Assembly: GCA_035358815.1 (NCBI GenBank)
Contig: DAOPQC010000004.1
Span: 62,001-126,000 of the forward strand
Reading direction: 5' to 3'
DNA: 64,000 nucleotides
From: Thermoanaerobaculales bacterium
GTDB taxonomy: Bacteria > Acidobacteriota > Thermoanaerobaculia > Thermoanaerobaculales > Sulfomarinibacteraceae
Position numbers and translations under genes: made by a program. Below the pieces are notes generated by a model that was given only the letters and a program-made list of their open reading frames with translations, searched no databases and was not told the DNA's origin. Below are positions 25,417-34,463 of the stretch, piece after piece. Every line of letters starts with the position of its first letter. Positions within the stretch are counted from its first letter, which is position 1.

Positions 25417-26642
25417 GGCTTGTCATCATCCGGCTGGGCAGCATTGCCAAGGTCGGCCTCAAGGCGATCGTCCGCAACCCGATGCGCTCGACCCTGACCA
25501 TGCTCGGGATCATCATCGGCGTCGCCTGCGTCATCACCATGGTGGCGGTGGGGGCCGGCGCCTCGCACTCGGTGCAGGAGGCGATCGGCTCACTCGGCAC
25601 CAACTTCATCATGGTCTTCCCCGGCGCGGTGACCCAGTCCGGCGCCCGCATCCACGGCGGCGAGTCGACCCTGACCGAGGACGACGTCGAGGCGATCCGC
25701 CGCGAGTGCCCGTCGGTGGCCTACGTGTCGGCGGGCGTCCGCACCGCCGGCCAGGTGGTGGCAGGCGGCCTCAACTGGGGGACCGCGATCTACGGCGCCG
25801 ACGTCGACTGGCCGCAGATCCGCGCCTGGAACACCAGCCAGGGCGAGTTCTTCACCTCGGCCGAGGTGCGCGCCGGCGCCAAGGTGTGCGTGATCGGCAA
25901 CGCGGTCGCCGAGGCGCTGTTCCCGGAGGGCGGCGCGGTCGGCCAGGTGGTGCGGGTGAACAACGTGCCGTTCCGGGTGGTCGGGGTCCTCGAGCGCAAG
26001 GGCGGCACCACCATGGGCACCGACCAGGACGACCAGCTGATCGCGCCCTACACGACGGTGATGAAGCGGGTGATGGGCACCACCCGGATCAGCATCATCT
26101 ACGTCGCGGCGGTGTCGTCCGACGCGGTGGCGACCGCCCAGCAGGAGATCGAGGCGCTGCTGCGCCAGCGCCACCGCATCGCCGAGGGCCAGCCGAGCGA
26201 CTTCATGATGCGCTCCCAGGAGGAGATCGCGACTCGAGCCGCGCAGAGCTCGCGCACCATGTCGCTGCTGCTCGGCTCGGTGGCCGCGATCTCGCTGCTG
26301 GTCGGCGGCATCGGGATCATGAACATCATGCTGGTGTCGGTCACCGAGCGGACTCGCGAGATCGGGGTCCGGCTCGCGGTCGGCGCCAAGTCGCGCCACA
26401 TCCTGCTGCAGTTCCTGCTCGAGGCGGTGATCCTGTCGGTGGTCGGCGGCGGGCTCGGGGTGCTGCTCGGCTTCGGCGCGAGCCGGGTGGTCTCCAAGAT
26501 CGCAGGCTGGCCGACCCTGGTCGGGCCGGGATCGGTCGGCTTGGCCTTCGGCTTTGCAGCCCTGGTCGGGGTGTTCTTCGGCTTCTACCCGGCGCGGCGG
26601 GCGTCGCGGCTCGACCCGATCGAGGCACTGCGCTACGAGTAG
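25413..26642 (+). CDS. MacB-type ABC transporter permease (FtsX superfamily)
   Basis: 409 residues. First membrane helix at about 27-50 (TLTMLGIIIGVACVITMVAV), a periplasmic MacB core (about 55-270), then three helices in the FtsX domain (about 285-400: LLGSVAAISLLVGGIGIMNIMLVSVTERTREIG and after). The start overlaps the ATPase stop as ATGA. Together with the two upstream genes it forms a tripartite macrolide/peptide/lipoprotein-type efflux system; the outer-membrane partner is not in this window. Substrate unknown. Confidence 0.94.
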
Positions 26643-26670
26643 GGCGCTCGCGCCGGGAGCAGCGCTGCCG

Positions 26671-27168
26671 ATGAAGGCCGCTGTGGACGTCCACTACGAG
26701 GACGAACGGGCGGTCGCCGCCTGTGTGGTCTTCAACGACTGGTCGGACAGCGAGCCGGCCGCGCTGGTCCGCGAGGTCCTGCTAGCCGCCGCCGGCTACC
26801 GGCCGGGCCGCTTCTTCGAGCGTGAGCTGCCGTGCCTGCTCGCGGTGCTCGAGACGGCGGCAATCCGCTTCGACACCATCCTGATCGACGGCTACGTCCA
26901 CCTCAGGGCTGGCGAGTGCAAGGGCCTCGGCGCGCGGCTATACGAGGCACTGCCGTACCGGGCGGTGGTGATCGGCGTCGCCAAGAGCCCGCTCGCCATC
27001 GCCGACCGCTTCGTGCCCATTCACCGTGGTCGTAGCGCCAAGCCGCTCTACGTGTCGGCGATCGGCTGCCAGGCCGCGGCCGCCGCGCGGCTGGTGGCGG
27101 CGATGCACGGCCCGCATCGGATCCCGACCCTGCTCCGCCTCGCCGACCACCACGCGCGGTTCGGCTGA
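26671..27168 (+). CDS. Endonuclease V-like nuclease, short form
   Basis: 165 residues. The three acidic positions of endonuclease V can be traced: Asp6 (AAVDVHY), Glu52 (YRPGRFFERELP) and Asp73 (DTILIDGYVHL). Later motifs are IGVAKSPL and KPLYVSAIG. The family nicks DNA near deaminated bases (inosine) or cleaves inosine RNA. It is shorter at the N-terminus than the usual 220 or so residues, and the DGxG..HPR motif reads DGYVHLRAG, so specificity may differ. GGGAG lies 12 nt upstream of the ATG. A GCGCCG/CGGCGC hairpin at 27169-27186 separates it from the convergent doxX. Confidence 0.75.
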   Translation: MKAAVDVHYEDERAVAACVVFNDWSDSEPAALVREVLLAAAGYRPGRFFERELPCLLAVLETAAIRFDTILIDGYVHLRAGECKGLGARLYEALPYRAVVIGVAKSPLAIADRFVPIHRGRSAKPLYVSAIGCQAAAAARLVAAMHGPHRIPTLLRLADHHARFG

Positions 27169-27198
27169 GCGCCGTCGCGTCGGCGCCGCTTGTCTCGC

Positions 27199-27630
27199 TC
27201 AGCGGGGGCCGAACAGCCTGCGGTCGAGGGACAGCCGGCCCGGCCCAATCGCGATCAGCAGCAGGGCGATGCAGAAGAAGACCGCCGCCAGCTCGGAGCT
27301 CGGACCGCCGGTCATCGACACGAACGGGTCCCCCCGCACGATGGCGTGCAGCGAGAAGGCGACCCCCATCGTGCAGGCGATGCCGAGCGAGGCGAGCGGC
27401 GTCAGCAGGCCGAGAATCCACGCCAGACCGCCGCCGAACTCGGAGAGCGCGGCGAGCGCCTGGAAGACGCCCGGCGCGAAGGCGTCGGGGCCCATCCAGC
27501 CGAACGGGTTCTGGATCTTCCCCCAGCCGTGCAGCATGAAGGCGAGTCCCGCCGCGACGCGGATCAGCAGCAGCGCCAGGTCGCCGAAGGTCGAGTGCTC
27601 GGGGACAGTGAAGAGCCGTCTCATGGTCAT
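27199..27630 (-). CDS. DoxX family membrane protein
   Basis: 143 residues with four membrane helices (LALLLIRVAAGLAFMLHGWGK, the FQALAALSEFGGGLAWILGL segment, and two more). The early HGWGKIQNPFGW motif is characteristic of DoxX. Members are poorly defined inner-membrane proteins linked to redox or thiol stress. The ATG at 27630 has GGGAGGGAAG upstream; the longer reading frame to 27732 lacks such support. Single gene. Confidence 0.88.
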   Translation of the reverse strand: MTMRRLFTVPEHSTFGDLALLLIRVAAGLAFMLHGWGKIQNPFGWMGPDAFAPGVFQALAALSEFGGGLAWILGLLTPLASLGIACTMGVAFSLHAIVRGDPFVSMTGGPSSELAAVFFCIALLLIAIGPGRLSLDRRLFGPR

Positions 27631-27855
27631 TGCGCTTCCCTCCCGGCGACGCGAATCTGAAAGGCTTGCCCCCGCTGCATGTAACGCGCGGCTGCCCCGG
27701 CGTACTCCGTCTGATCGGTGCCTGGCACGCACTTCCGTACTTTCGCACTTCCCTCATTGTTCCCCGAAGCGGCTGCGTTGCGCGCGCTGCTGCCCCGTCG
27801 CACCGGCCGCTGGACGCGCGCCCGCTGCGCGCCTCACCCGGTGTACTACCCGCCG

Positions 27856-30429
27856 ATGACAGAGGTACCTCTGGGTCGAGCGAGAAAGGGGGACATCGCC
27901 GTCTGCGGAGGCTCGCGGACCCGGTGGTGCGCCGAGAGGTTGCAGCTCTTCAAGTCCGACGTGACCGAGTGCCTCCAGCAGCTCTCCAAGGGAGGGGTGA
28001 CTGCCGAGGAGCGCGACCGGATGCTGCAGGTCCTGCGCCAGGCCGAGGCTCTGAAGCCGCGGGACCTGGTCTGGATGGCGTACCGCCCAGACCGCGTCCT
28101 GCGCGAGGCCTGCGCCGAGTTTCTGAGACCCCATCGCACCTCCGCCACCGTGGACCGCTTCATCGGCGAGGCGCGCAACAAGTCGGAGGCCGCGCTGCGG
28201 GCCGGGGCCGCGGTGCTGTTCTCGCTGCGGATCCCGGGCGTCGAGGATCACCTCGCGCAGCGCCTCGCGTCGGATCGCGACGAGGTTCGCGACGCCACCC
28301 GCCGGCTGCTGGCCCACGCCCCGGTCACCGCCGGCCTGACGCCACTGCTCTGGCAGCTCGTCGAGCGCGGCCAGGAGACGGCGGAGCGGCTGCCCTACCT
28401 GAGGCAGCTCGCCACCGCAGAGATGACGCCGCAGGCCGTCGCCCGCTGGAAGCGCACCGCCGCCGACCCGGATCCCGAGATCCGGGCGACGGCGCTCAAG
28501 CTCCTCGCCGACACGGTGCCGGACGAGGCGGCGGACCAGATCGTCAACCAGCTCGCCTTCGTCGACTACGACACCCAGCAGCACCTGATCGAGGCGCTCG
28601 CCAAGGTCGCCCGCAGCCAGGGCCCGGCCTTCATCGACCGGCTGCTGCCCCTGATGGCGTCGGGCGAGGCGGGCATCCGCTCGGCCGTCATCAAGATCCT
28701 GCTCGAGATGGACGACCGCCACGATCTCGTGAAGCGGTACCTGAAGTTCTCGAAGACCCTGGCCGGCTGGGCGCGCGACCGGGCGCTCGATTCGATGCGG
28801 GAGTTCGGACAGGACCTGGTCGAGCCGACCGTCGAGCTGCTCGCGGATCCGGACGAGGAGGTCCGGGCGCTGGCGCTGGCGGTCGTCGGCGCGTTCGAGG
28901 ACCCGCGGATCATCCCGGCCACCGTCGAGCTGCTCGGCGCCGACGACTGGTGGCTCCGGATCTGCGCCGCCGACACCCTCGGCCAGTTCAACGACCCGCG
29001 GGCGGTGGACGCGCTGACGGCGGCGCTCGACGATCCCGAGGTCCGGTGGACCGCGGTCGAGGCCCTCGGCCGGATCGGCGACCCCCGATGCCTGCCCCGG
29101 CTGTCGAAGCTGCTGCAGGATCCGGCGCCCGAGGTGCGCATCGAGGTGTTGCTGGCGCTCCCGAAGTTCGACCACCCGAAGGTCCTGGAGGCCCTGGAGC
29201 GGGTCGCGAAGGCGGACCCGCATCGCGCCGTCCGCGCGCGCGCCCTGGAAATTGCCGAGGAGGTCGCCCGCCGGAGCCAGGCCTCGCTCCAGGACGCCGA
29301 GGAGCTGCGGACCGAGATCAAGAAGGCGCGGACCGCGGCGGGCGACCCGCTGCTCAACTCACTGCTCGCGTCTACCCGCAACCAGGGATGCTCGGACTTC
29401 CACCTCGCGGTCTCGTGCCCGCCGATCATGCGCAACGGCGGCGCGCTGGTCAGCTCGGAGCAGGAGGCATACGACGCGCCACAGGTCGCGGGGATGATCC
29501 GCGACATCCTCACCGAGGAGCAGTGGGCTCGGCTGGGGGCGGAGAAGCAGCTCGACTTCTGCCACTACGTCCCCGGCGCCGGGCGCTACCGCGCCAACGT
29601 CTTTCTCGATCAGAGGGGGTACAGCGGCGTGTTCCGGGTGATCCCGGAGCAGCCGCCGACGATCAGCGAGATCGGCCTTCCCGGCCACCTCGCGAAGATC
29701 GCCTCGGTCCACCAGGGCCTGGTCGTGGTGTGCGGACCCTCCGGCTGCGGGAAGTCGACCACCCTCGCGGCCCTCGTCAACCTGCTCAACGAGACCCGGC
29801 AGCACCACATCATCACCCTCGAGGACCCGGTCGAGTTCATCCACCCCTTCAAGAACTGCCTGATCAACCAGCGCGAGATCGGCTCGGACAGCCGCTCCTA
29901 CGCCCGCGCCCTGCGCGCCGCCCTGCGTGAGAACCCCGACGTCATCGTGATCGGCGACCTGCGCGACACCGAGACCGTGTCGCTTGCCCTCACCGCGGCC
30001 GAGACGGGCCATCTCGTGCTCGCGACCATGAGCTCGACGACCGCGCCGAAGGCGGTCAACCGCATCATCGCGAGCTTCGCGGCCGACGAGCAGCCCCAGG
30101 TGAGGGCCAGCCTGGCCGAGTCGCTCACCTACGTGATCGCCCAACGGCTGCTGTCGCTCGACGGCACCAGGCAGCGGGTCGCCTGCTTCGAGGTGCTGGT
30201 GGGGACCATGTCGGTGGCGCACATGATCATCGAGGAGAAGACCCACCAGCTGCCGTCGGCCATGCAGATCGGCAAGGCCCAGGGCATGCAGACCTTCGAT
30301 GACTCGCTGCGCGAGCTGCTCCGGCTCGGCAAGATCTCGGCCGAGTGCGCGTACCTCCACGCCGTCAACCGCGAGGACTTCGAGGGCCTGGTGGCGCCGG
30401 AGTTCCTCGAGTCGAGGACTCTCGCATGA
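27856..30429 (+). CDS. HEAT-repeat/PilT fusion ATPase
   Basis: 857 residues. Residues about 70-490 are HEAT/armadillo repeats (for example VDALTAALDDPEVRWTAVEALGRIGDPRCLPRLSKLL). Residues about 510-855 form a type IV pilus retraction-type ATPase with Walker A GPSGCGKST (Lys633) and the Asp box HIITLEDPVEF. Walker B is altered to IGDLRD (Asp701 where PilT has Glu), and the His box reads ATMSSTTAPKAVNRI, with Ser726 where the catalytic-interface His lies in GTLHTNSA. The ATG is 6 nt after TACTAC, with no ribosome site. It overlaps the next pilT by ATGA. It may be a regulatory or scaffold partner of that PilT. Confidence 0.88.
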   Translation: MTEVPLGRARKGDIAVCGGSRTRWCAERLQLFKSDVTECLQQLSKGGVTAEERDRMLQVLRQAEALKPRDLVWMAYRPDRVLREACAEFLRPHRTSATVDRFIGEARNKSEAALRAGAAVLFSLRIPGVEDHLAQRLASDRDEVRDATRRLLAHAPVTAGLTPLLWQLVERGQETAERLPYLRQLATAEMTPQAVARWKRTAADPDPEIRATALKLLADTVPDEAADQIVNQLAFVDYDTQQHLIEALAKVARSQGPAFIDRLLPLMASGEAGIRSAVIKILLEMDDRHDLVKRYLKFSKTLAGWARDRALDSMREFGQDLVEPTVELLADPDEEVRALALAVVGAFEDPRIIPATVELLGADDWWLRICAADTLGQFNDPRAVDALTAALDDPEVRWTAVEALGRIGDPRCLPRLSKLLQDPAPEVRIEVLLALPKFDHPKVLEALERVAKADPHRAVRARALEIAEEVARRSQASLQDAEELRTEIKKARTAAGDPLLNSLLASTRNQGCSDFHLAVSCPPIMRNGGALVSSEQEAYDAPQVAGMIRDILTEEQWARLGAEKQLDFCHYVPGAGRYRANVFLDQRGYSGVFRVIPEQPPTISEIGLPGHLAKIASVHQGLVVVCGPSGCGKSTTLAALVNLLNETRQHHIITLEDPVEFIHPFKNCLINQREIGSDSRSYARALRAALRENPDVIVIGDLRDTETVSLALTAAETGHLVLATMSSTTAPKAVNRIIASFAADEQPQVRASLAESLTYVIAQRLLSLDGTRQRVACFEVLVGTMSVAHMIIEEKTHQLPSAMQIGKAQGMQTFDDSLRELLRLGKISAECAYLHAVNREDFEGLVAPEFLESRTLA

Positions 30430-31493
30430 GCACCGTCGGATCTCGCATCGACCGCTTCCTGCGGCTGATGAACGACCGCGGGGCGTCGGACCTCCACCTC
30501 GCCGTCGGCAGGCCGCCGATGTTGCGGGTGTCGGGCGCCATGGAGCAGATCCGCTACCGGATCGTCCTCCAGGCGGACTTCCAGCAGATGATCCAACCGA
30601 TCGCCCCCGCCGAGCGCTGGCAGGAGTTCGAGGCCACGGGCGACGCCGACTTCGCCTACGAGGTGCCGGACCTGGCGCGCTTCCGGGTCAACCTGTTCCG
30701 GCAGCAGCGGGGGTCCGCGGCGGTGTTCAGGGTGATCCCCAGCACGACCATGACCGTCGACCAGCTCGGGCTGCCGCCCCAGATCCGGCGCCTGGCCGAC
30801 ATCACCTCCGGGCTGGTCCTTGTCACCGGCCCGACCGGCTCGGGCAAGTCGACGACGCTCGCCGCCATCATCGACCTCATCAACGAGTCGCGCGCCTGCC
30901 ACATCATCACGCTCGAGGACCCGATCGAGTTCGTGCACCCCAACAAGCGCAGCCTGATGCACCAGCGCGAGATCGGAGCGCACGCGACCGGCTTCGGCGA
31001 GGCCCTGCGGGCCGCCGGCCGCGAGGACCCGGACCTGATCCTGGTGGGCGAGATGCGCGACCTCGAGACGATCTCGATGGCGCTCGCCGCCGCCGAGCGC
31101 GGCACGGTCGTCTTCGGCACCCTTCATACCAACAGCGCGGTCAAGACGATCGACCGCATCATCGGCGTGTTCCCCGCCTCGGAGCAGAACGGCGTCCGCA
31201 ACGTGCTCGGCGAATCGCTGCGGGCGGTTGTGGCCCAGCAGCTCCTGCCCAGGGTGGGCGGCGGCCGGGTGGCGGCGGTCGAGATCTTGTTCTGCACGCC
31301 GGCGATCGGCAACATGATCCGGGAGGGGAACACCCGCCAGATCATCTCCGCCATCCAGACCGGGTCGAAGAGCGGGATGATCGAGATGGACACCGCCATC
31401 CGTGCCCTCTACGAGGCAGGAACGGTCAGCGCCCGCGCCGCCTACGACAAGGCCATCAACAAGGAGCTCTTCGAGGACCTGCTCGGCAGCTGA
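30426..31493 (+). CDS. pilT: PilT-type twitching/retraction ATPase
   Basis: 355 residues, usual PilT length. An N-terminal PAS-like domain starts RGASDLHLAVGRPP. Then come Walker A GPTGSGKST, the Asp box ITLEDPIEFVH, Walker B VGEMRDLETI and the His box FGTLHTNSAVKTIDRI, all intact. It drives depolymerisation of type IV pili at the inner membrane. Its start overlaps the stop of the HEAT-PilT gene (ATGA), so both are made together. No pilin or assembly genes are nearby. Confidence 0.93.
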   Translation: MSTVGSRIDRFLRLMNDRGASDLHLAVGRPPMLRVSGAMEQIRYRIVLQADFQQMIQPIAPAERWQEFEATGDADFAYEVPDLARFRVNLFRQQRGSAAVFRVIPSTTMTVDQLGLPPQIRRLADITSGLVLVTGPTGSGKSTTLAAIIDLINESRACHIITLEDPIEFVHPNKRSLMHQREIGAHATGFGEALRAAGREDPDLILVGEMRDLETISMALAAAERGTVVFGTLHTNSAVKTIDRIIGVFPASEQNGVRNVLGESLRAVVAQQLLPRVGGGRVAAVEILFCTPAIGNMIREGNTRQIISAIQTGSKSGMIEMDTAIRALYEAGTVSARAAYDKAINKELFEDLLGS

Positions 31494-31827
31494 CGGCCGC
31501 TGCGGCGACGTGCCGGGCGCCGATCCGGACGAGTGCACGATCACCATGGGCGGCGACGCTGGCACCGGGTACATCATCGACGTCCCGTCCGTGCTCATGA
31601 GCCGCCGCCAGGGCGAGGAGCTGATCGCGGCGATCCAGGGCGGGCAGACCGTTCGCGCCATGATGGGCGACGTTCCGGCCGGCCACGTCGACCTGCTCAC
31701 CTGGATCACCTCTGAGGCCGACCCGGATCTGACGAACGACTTCCTGGTGACCAGGGTTTCGTTCGGCGTGTTCACCGACGGCTTCGAGTCCGGCGACACC
31801 GCGGCCTGGTCGGCGACCGTGCCGTGA
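31494..31827 (+). pseudogene. 3' fragment of a tail-bearing secreted protein (PA-like domain plus DGFESGD tail)
   Basis: Right after the pilT stop an open frame reads GGDAGTGYIIDVPSVLMSRR, EELIAAIQGGQTVRAMMGD and finally FTDGFESGDTAAWSATVP. The DVPSVLMSRRQGEELIAAI stretch resembles the protease-associated (PA) domain found in secreted peptidases. There is no signal peptide and no start with a ribosome site; an ATG at 31546 is possible but would make a leaderless cytosolic remnant. It is most simply the 3' end of a lost surface-protein gene joined to the pilT operon by deletion. Confidence 0.65.
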
Positions 31828-32059
31828 GCGGCGGCTCCTGGCTGTGGCCGAGGGGGTTTCCGCCCCCCCGCCCATCACAGAATCGCGGCCCCCACCCGCC
31901 CTCGCCCCGCCCTCCCCCGCGAGTTCGTAGGCCCGGCGGTGCCGGGCCGGAGAGGGGGAAGGGCGGCCTCCAGCCATCCGCCGGCGACGGTGGGGCGCCG
32001 CGCCCGCAGGGCGCGAGCCACCAGCTGCTGAATGCATCGATAGGGTGGATCGATCGGTT

Positions 32060-32135
32060 TGGTGGGCCGCCCGGGATTTGAACCCGGGACCACCGGATTA
32101 AAAGTCCGATGCTCTACCAGCTGAGCTAACGGCCC
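32060..32135 (-). tRNA. tRNA-Lys (anticodon TTT)
   Basis: 76 nt including encoded CCA. Acceptor stem GGGCCGT/GCGGCCC, anticodon loop CTTTTAA, T-loop TTCAAAT. The CCA is encoded (complement of 32060-32062). Confidence 0.95.
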
Positions 32136-32171
32136 ACGCGATCCTCAATGTAGCGCCCGGCCTGGTGCGGT

Positions 32172-33521
32172 TCAAGTCGAGCGGGCAGCCCCTGCTCCCA
32201 TCACCTCGGCGAACTGGCGGGCGATCGGGTGGTCGCCACGCACCATGGTCTCCTCGCGGCGCGGGCCGGTCGAGACGAGCACGATCGGCACTCCGACCTG
32301 ACGTTCGAGGTAACGCAGATAGTCGCGGGCCGCGGGCGGCAGCTCGGTCGCGTGGGTCAGCCCGGCGGTCTCGGCCTGCCAGCCGCGGCGCTCCTCGTAG
32401 CGCGGCCGGACGGCAGCCAGCAGCTCGGGGTCCGCCGGCACGGTGTCGAGGTGCGTGCCGTCCGGCAGCTCGTAAGCGACCGCCACCTTGATCACGTCCA
32501 GCGAGTCGAGAACGTCGAGCTTGGTCAGCGCGATCGCGTCGATGCCGGCCGCGAGGACCGCGAAGCGGGCGGCGACCGCGTCGAACCAGCCGCAGCGCCG
32601 GGGCCGGCCGGTCGTGGTGCCGAACTCGGCGCCACGCTCGCGCAGGCCGTCACCGACGGCGTCCTCGAGCTCGGTCGGGAAGGGGCCGCTGCCGACGCGG
32701 GTGACGTAGGCCTTCATCACACCCACCACCGGGCCCAGCAGGCTGGGCGAAATGCCGCACGAGGCAGCGGCCATTCCCGGCAGGCACGACGACGAGGTGA
32801 CGTAGGGATAGGTGCCCCACCAGCGGTCGAGGAGGACCCCCTGCGCGCCCTCGAACAGGATTGGCCTGCCGGCCGCGGCGTGGTGCCGCAGCTCCGGCCC
32901 TACCTCCTTCAGCAGCGGCGCGAGCCGCTTGGCCGCCTTCACGAGGGTCGCGACCGCGGCGTCGACGTCGACCGCGGCCGCGCCGGCCAGGCTCGCCAGC
33001 TCGCGGTTGTGCTCCGCCATCAGCGAGCGCGCCTCGACCGCCAGCCGCTCGCGGTCCGCGAGCAGGTAGGCGCGCAGCCCGCGCCGCTGCGCCTGGTCCT
33101 GGTAGGCGGGGCCGATGCCGCGGCCGGTGGTGCCGATCCTGGCCGCGCCGCGCGCCTGCTCACGCGCCGCATCGATCGCCTGGTGGGTGGGCAGGATCAA
33201 CGATGCGCGCGGCGACAGGAAGATCCGGCCGGCGGTCGCGATGCCCTGGGCGTGGAGCCGGTCGATCTCGGCGACCAGGAACGGGGGGTCGATGACCATC
33301 CCGGCCGCCAGGTAGCAGGTGACGTCACTGTGGACGACTCCGGAGGGGACCAGGTGGAGGGCGAAGCGCCGGTCGGCGAAGCGGACGGTGTGGCCCGCGT
33401 TGTGGCCGCCGTTGAAGCGGACCACGACCGGGTACTTCGCCGACAACAGGTCGACGACCTTCCCCTTGCCCTCGTCCCCCCACTGTCCGCCGACGATCGT
33501 CAGTGAGCGCTCAGGATCCAA
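32172..33521 (-). CDS. purA: Adenylosuccinate synthetase
   Basis: Joins IMP and aspartate using GTP, the first step from IMP to AMP. 449 residues. The GTP loop GGQWGDEGKGK (about 11-21) contains the catalytic Asp16. NGGHNAGHT holds the catalytic His, and TTGRGIGPAYQD and the CGWFDAVAAR motif follow. The start is TTG at 33521 with GGAGG 5 nt upstream; no in-frame ATG precedes the conserved N-terminus. TTTGGA-17 nt-TATCAT just upstream is a plausible promoter. Single gene. Confidence 0.96.
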   Translation of the reverse strand: MDPERSLTIVGGQWGDEGKGKVVDLLSAKYPVVVRFNGGHNAGHTVRFADRRFALHLVPSGVVHSDVTCYLAAGMVIDPPFLVAEIDRLHAQGIATAGRIFLSPRASLILPTHQAIDAAREQARGAARIGTTGRGIGPAYQDQAQRRGLRAYLLADRERLAVEARSLMAEHNRELASLAGAAAVDVDAAVATLVKAAKRLAPLLKEVGPELRHHAAAGRPILFEGAQGVLLDRWWGTYPYVTSSSCLPGMAAASCGISPSLLGPVVGVMKAYVTRVGSGPFPTELEDAVGDGLRERGAEFGTTTGRPRRCGWFDAVAARFAVLAAGIDAIALTKLDVLDSLDVIKVAVAYELPDGTHLDTVPADPELLAAVRPRYEERRGWQAETAGLTHATELPPAARDYLRYLERQVGVPIVLVSTGPRREETMVRGDHPIARQFAEVMGAGAARST

Positions 33522-33620
33522 CTCGGCCTCCGGCAGTTCATGATACCGTGAAAAGGCCGGGCTCCAAAGCCGTTCAGGCACAGCAGATACGCGGGGCCGG
33601 CTTCGAGCTACAATGCCGGG

Positions 33621-34367
33621 ATGGCCGACCCCAGCCGCCCACCGACCGGCTTCTACCGGCACGTCGCCGATCCCGGCCGGCACCCCGGCGGGCGCAAGCG
33701 GGGCCTCGGCGGCTGGCTGCGGCGACGCTTCGTGGTCGGGTTCCTGGTCGCCCTGCCGCTGGTCGTGACCCTGTTCTTCGCGCGGTTCGTGTTCCAGCTC
33801 TTCGACCGCTGGTTCCAGCCGGTCTCGCGCCAGCTCTTCCACCGCGAGATCCCGGGCCTCGGCCTGCTGCTGGTGCTGGCCGCCATGCTCCTGCTCGGCG
33901 TCGTCGCCACCAATGTGGTCGGCGGCCGCCTGCTCGCCGCCGGGGAGCGGCTGATGGCTCGGGTGCCGCTGCTCAGCCCGATCTACCAGGGCGCGCGGCA
34001 GATCACGGAGGCGATCCAGCTCGGCGAGACCGCCCAGTTCCGAAAGGTGGTGCTGCTCGAGTTCCCGGGCCCGGGCATGAGTTCGATCGGGTTCGTGACG
34101 CGGGAGATCGGCGTCCCGACGCGGGTATGCACAGAGCCTGCACTCATGATCTTCGTCCCGACCACGCCCAACCCGACCACCGGCTTCCTGGTCACGGTGC
34201 CGAAGCGCCTGGTGACGGTCCTCGACATCCCGGTCGAGGACGGCATCAAGATGGTGATGTCGGGCGGCCTCGTCGTTCCGCCTTCGCTGCTCGCGCCGCC
34301 CGCTGCGGGCCGGGAGCTGCCGCCGGCTGACGGGGGAGGCCGACCCGCAATGGAACGGAGGTCGTGA
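33621..34367 (+). CDS. DUF502 family membrane protein
   Basis: 248 residues with two membrane helices (about 37-57 and 77-99). The conserved DUF502 signatures are VPLLSPIYQGARQITEAI, the GFVTREIG stretch and VPTTPNPTTGFLV. The family has no assigned function. The ATG at 33621 follows TACAAT (33609-33614) by 6 nt with no Shine-Dalgarno site, suggesting a leaderless mRNA. Divergent from purA. The 96 bp between its end and the sigma factor gene hold nothing recognised. Confidence 0.9.
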   Translation: MADPSRPPTGFYRHVADPGRHPGGRKRGLGGWLRRRFVVGFLVALPLVVTLFFARFVFQLFDRWFQPVSRQLFHREIPGLGLLLVLAAMLLLGVVATNVVGGRLLAAGERLMARVPLLSPIYQGARQITEAIQLGETAQFRKVVLLEFPGPGMSSIGFVTREIGVPTRVCTEPALMIFVPTTPNPTTGFLVTVPKRLVTVLDIPVEDGIKMVMSGGLVVPPSLLAPPAAGRELPPADGGGRPAMERRS

Positions 34368-34463
34368 CGTGGGGTCGCGCCCGACCGGCAGGTGCCGGGA
34401 TCCCCTGGTGCGATCGACCCTTCACTGACCCGGATCGAGTCCCGCTGGCGGCGCCCCGGCCTT

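Noticed and set aside
31828..32059. Possible small RNA or terminator around the GGCCCGGC/GCCGGGCC hairpin at 31932-31950
   Set aside because: No T-tract or promoter; the hairpin is expected in such GC-rich DNA.
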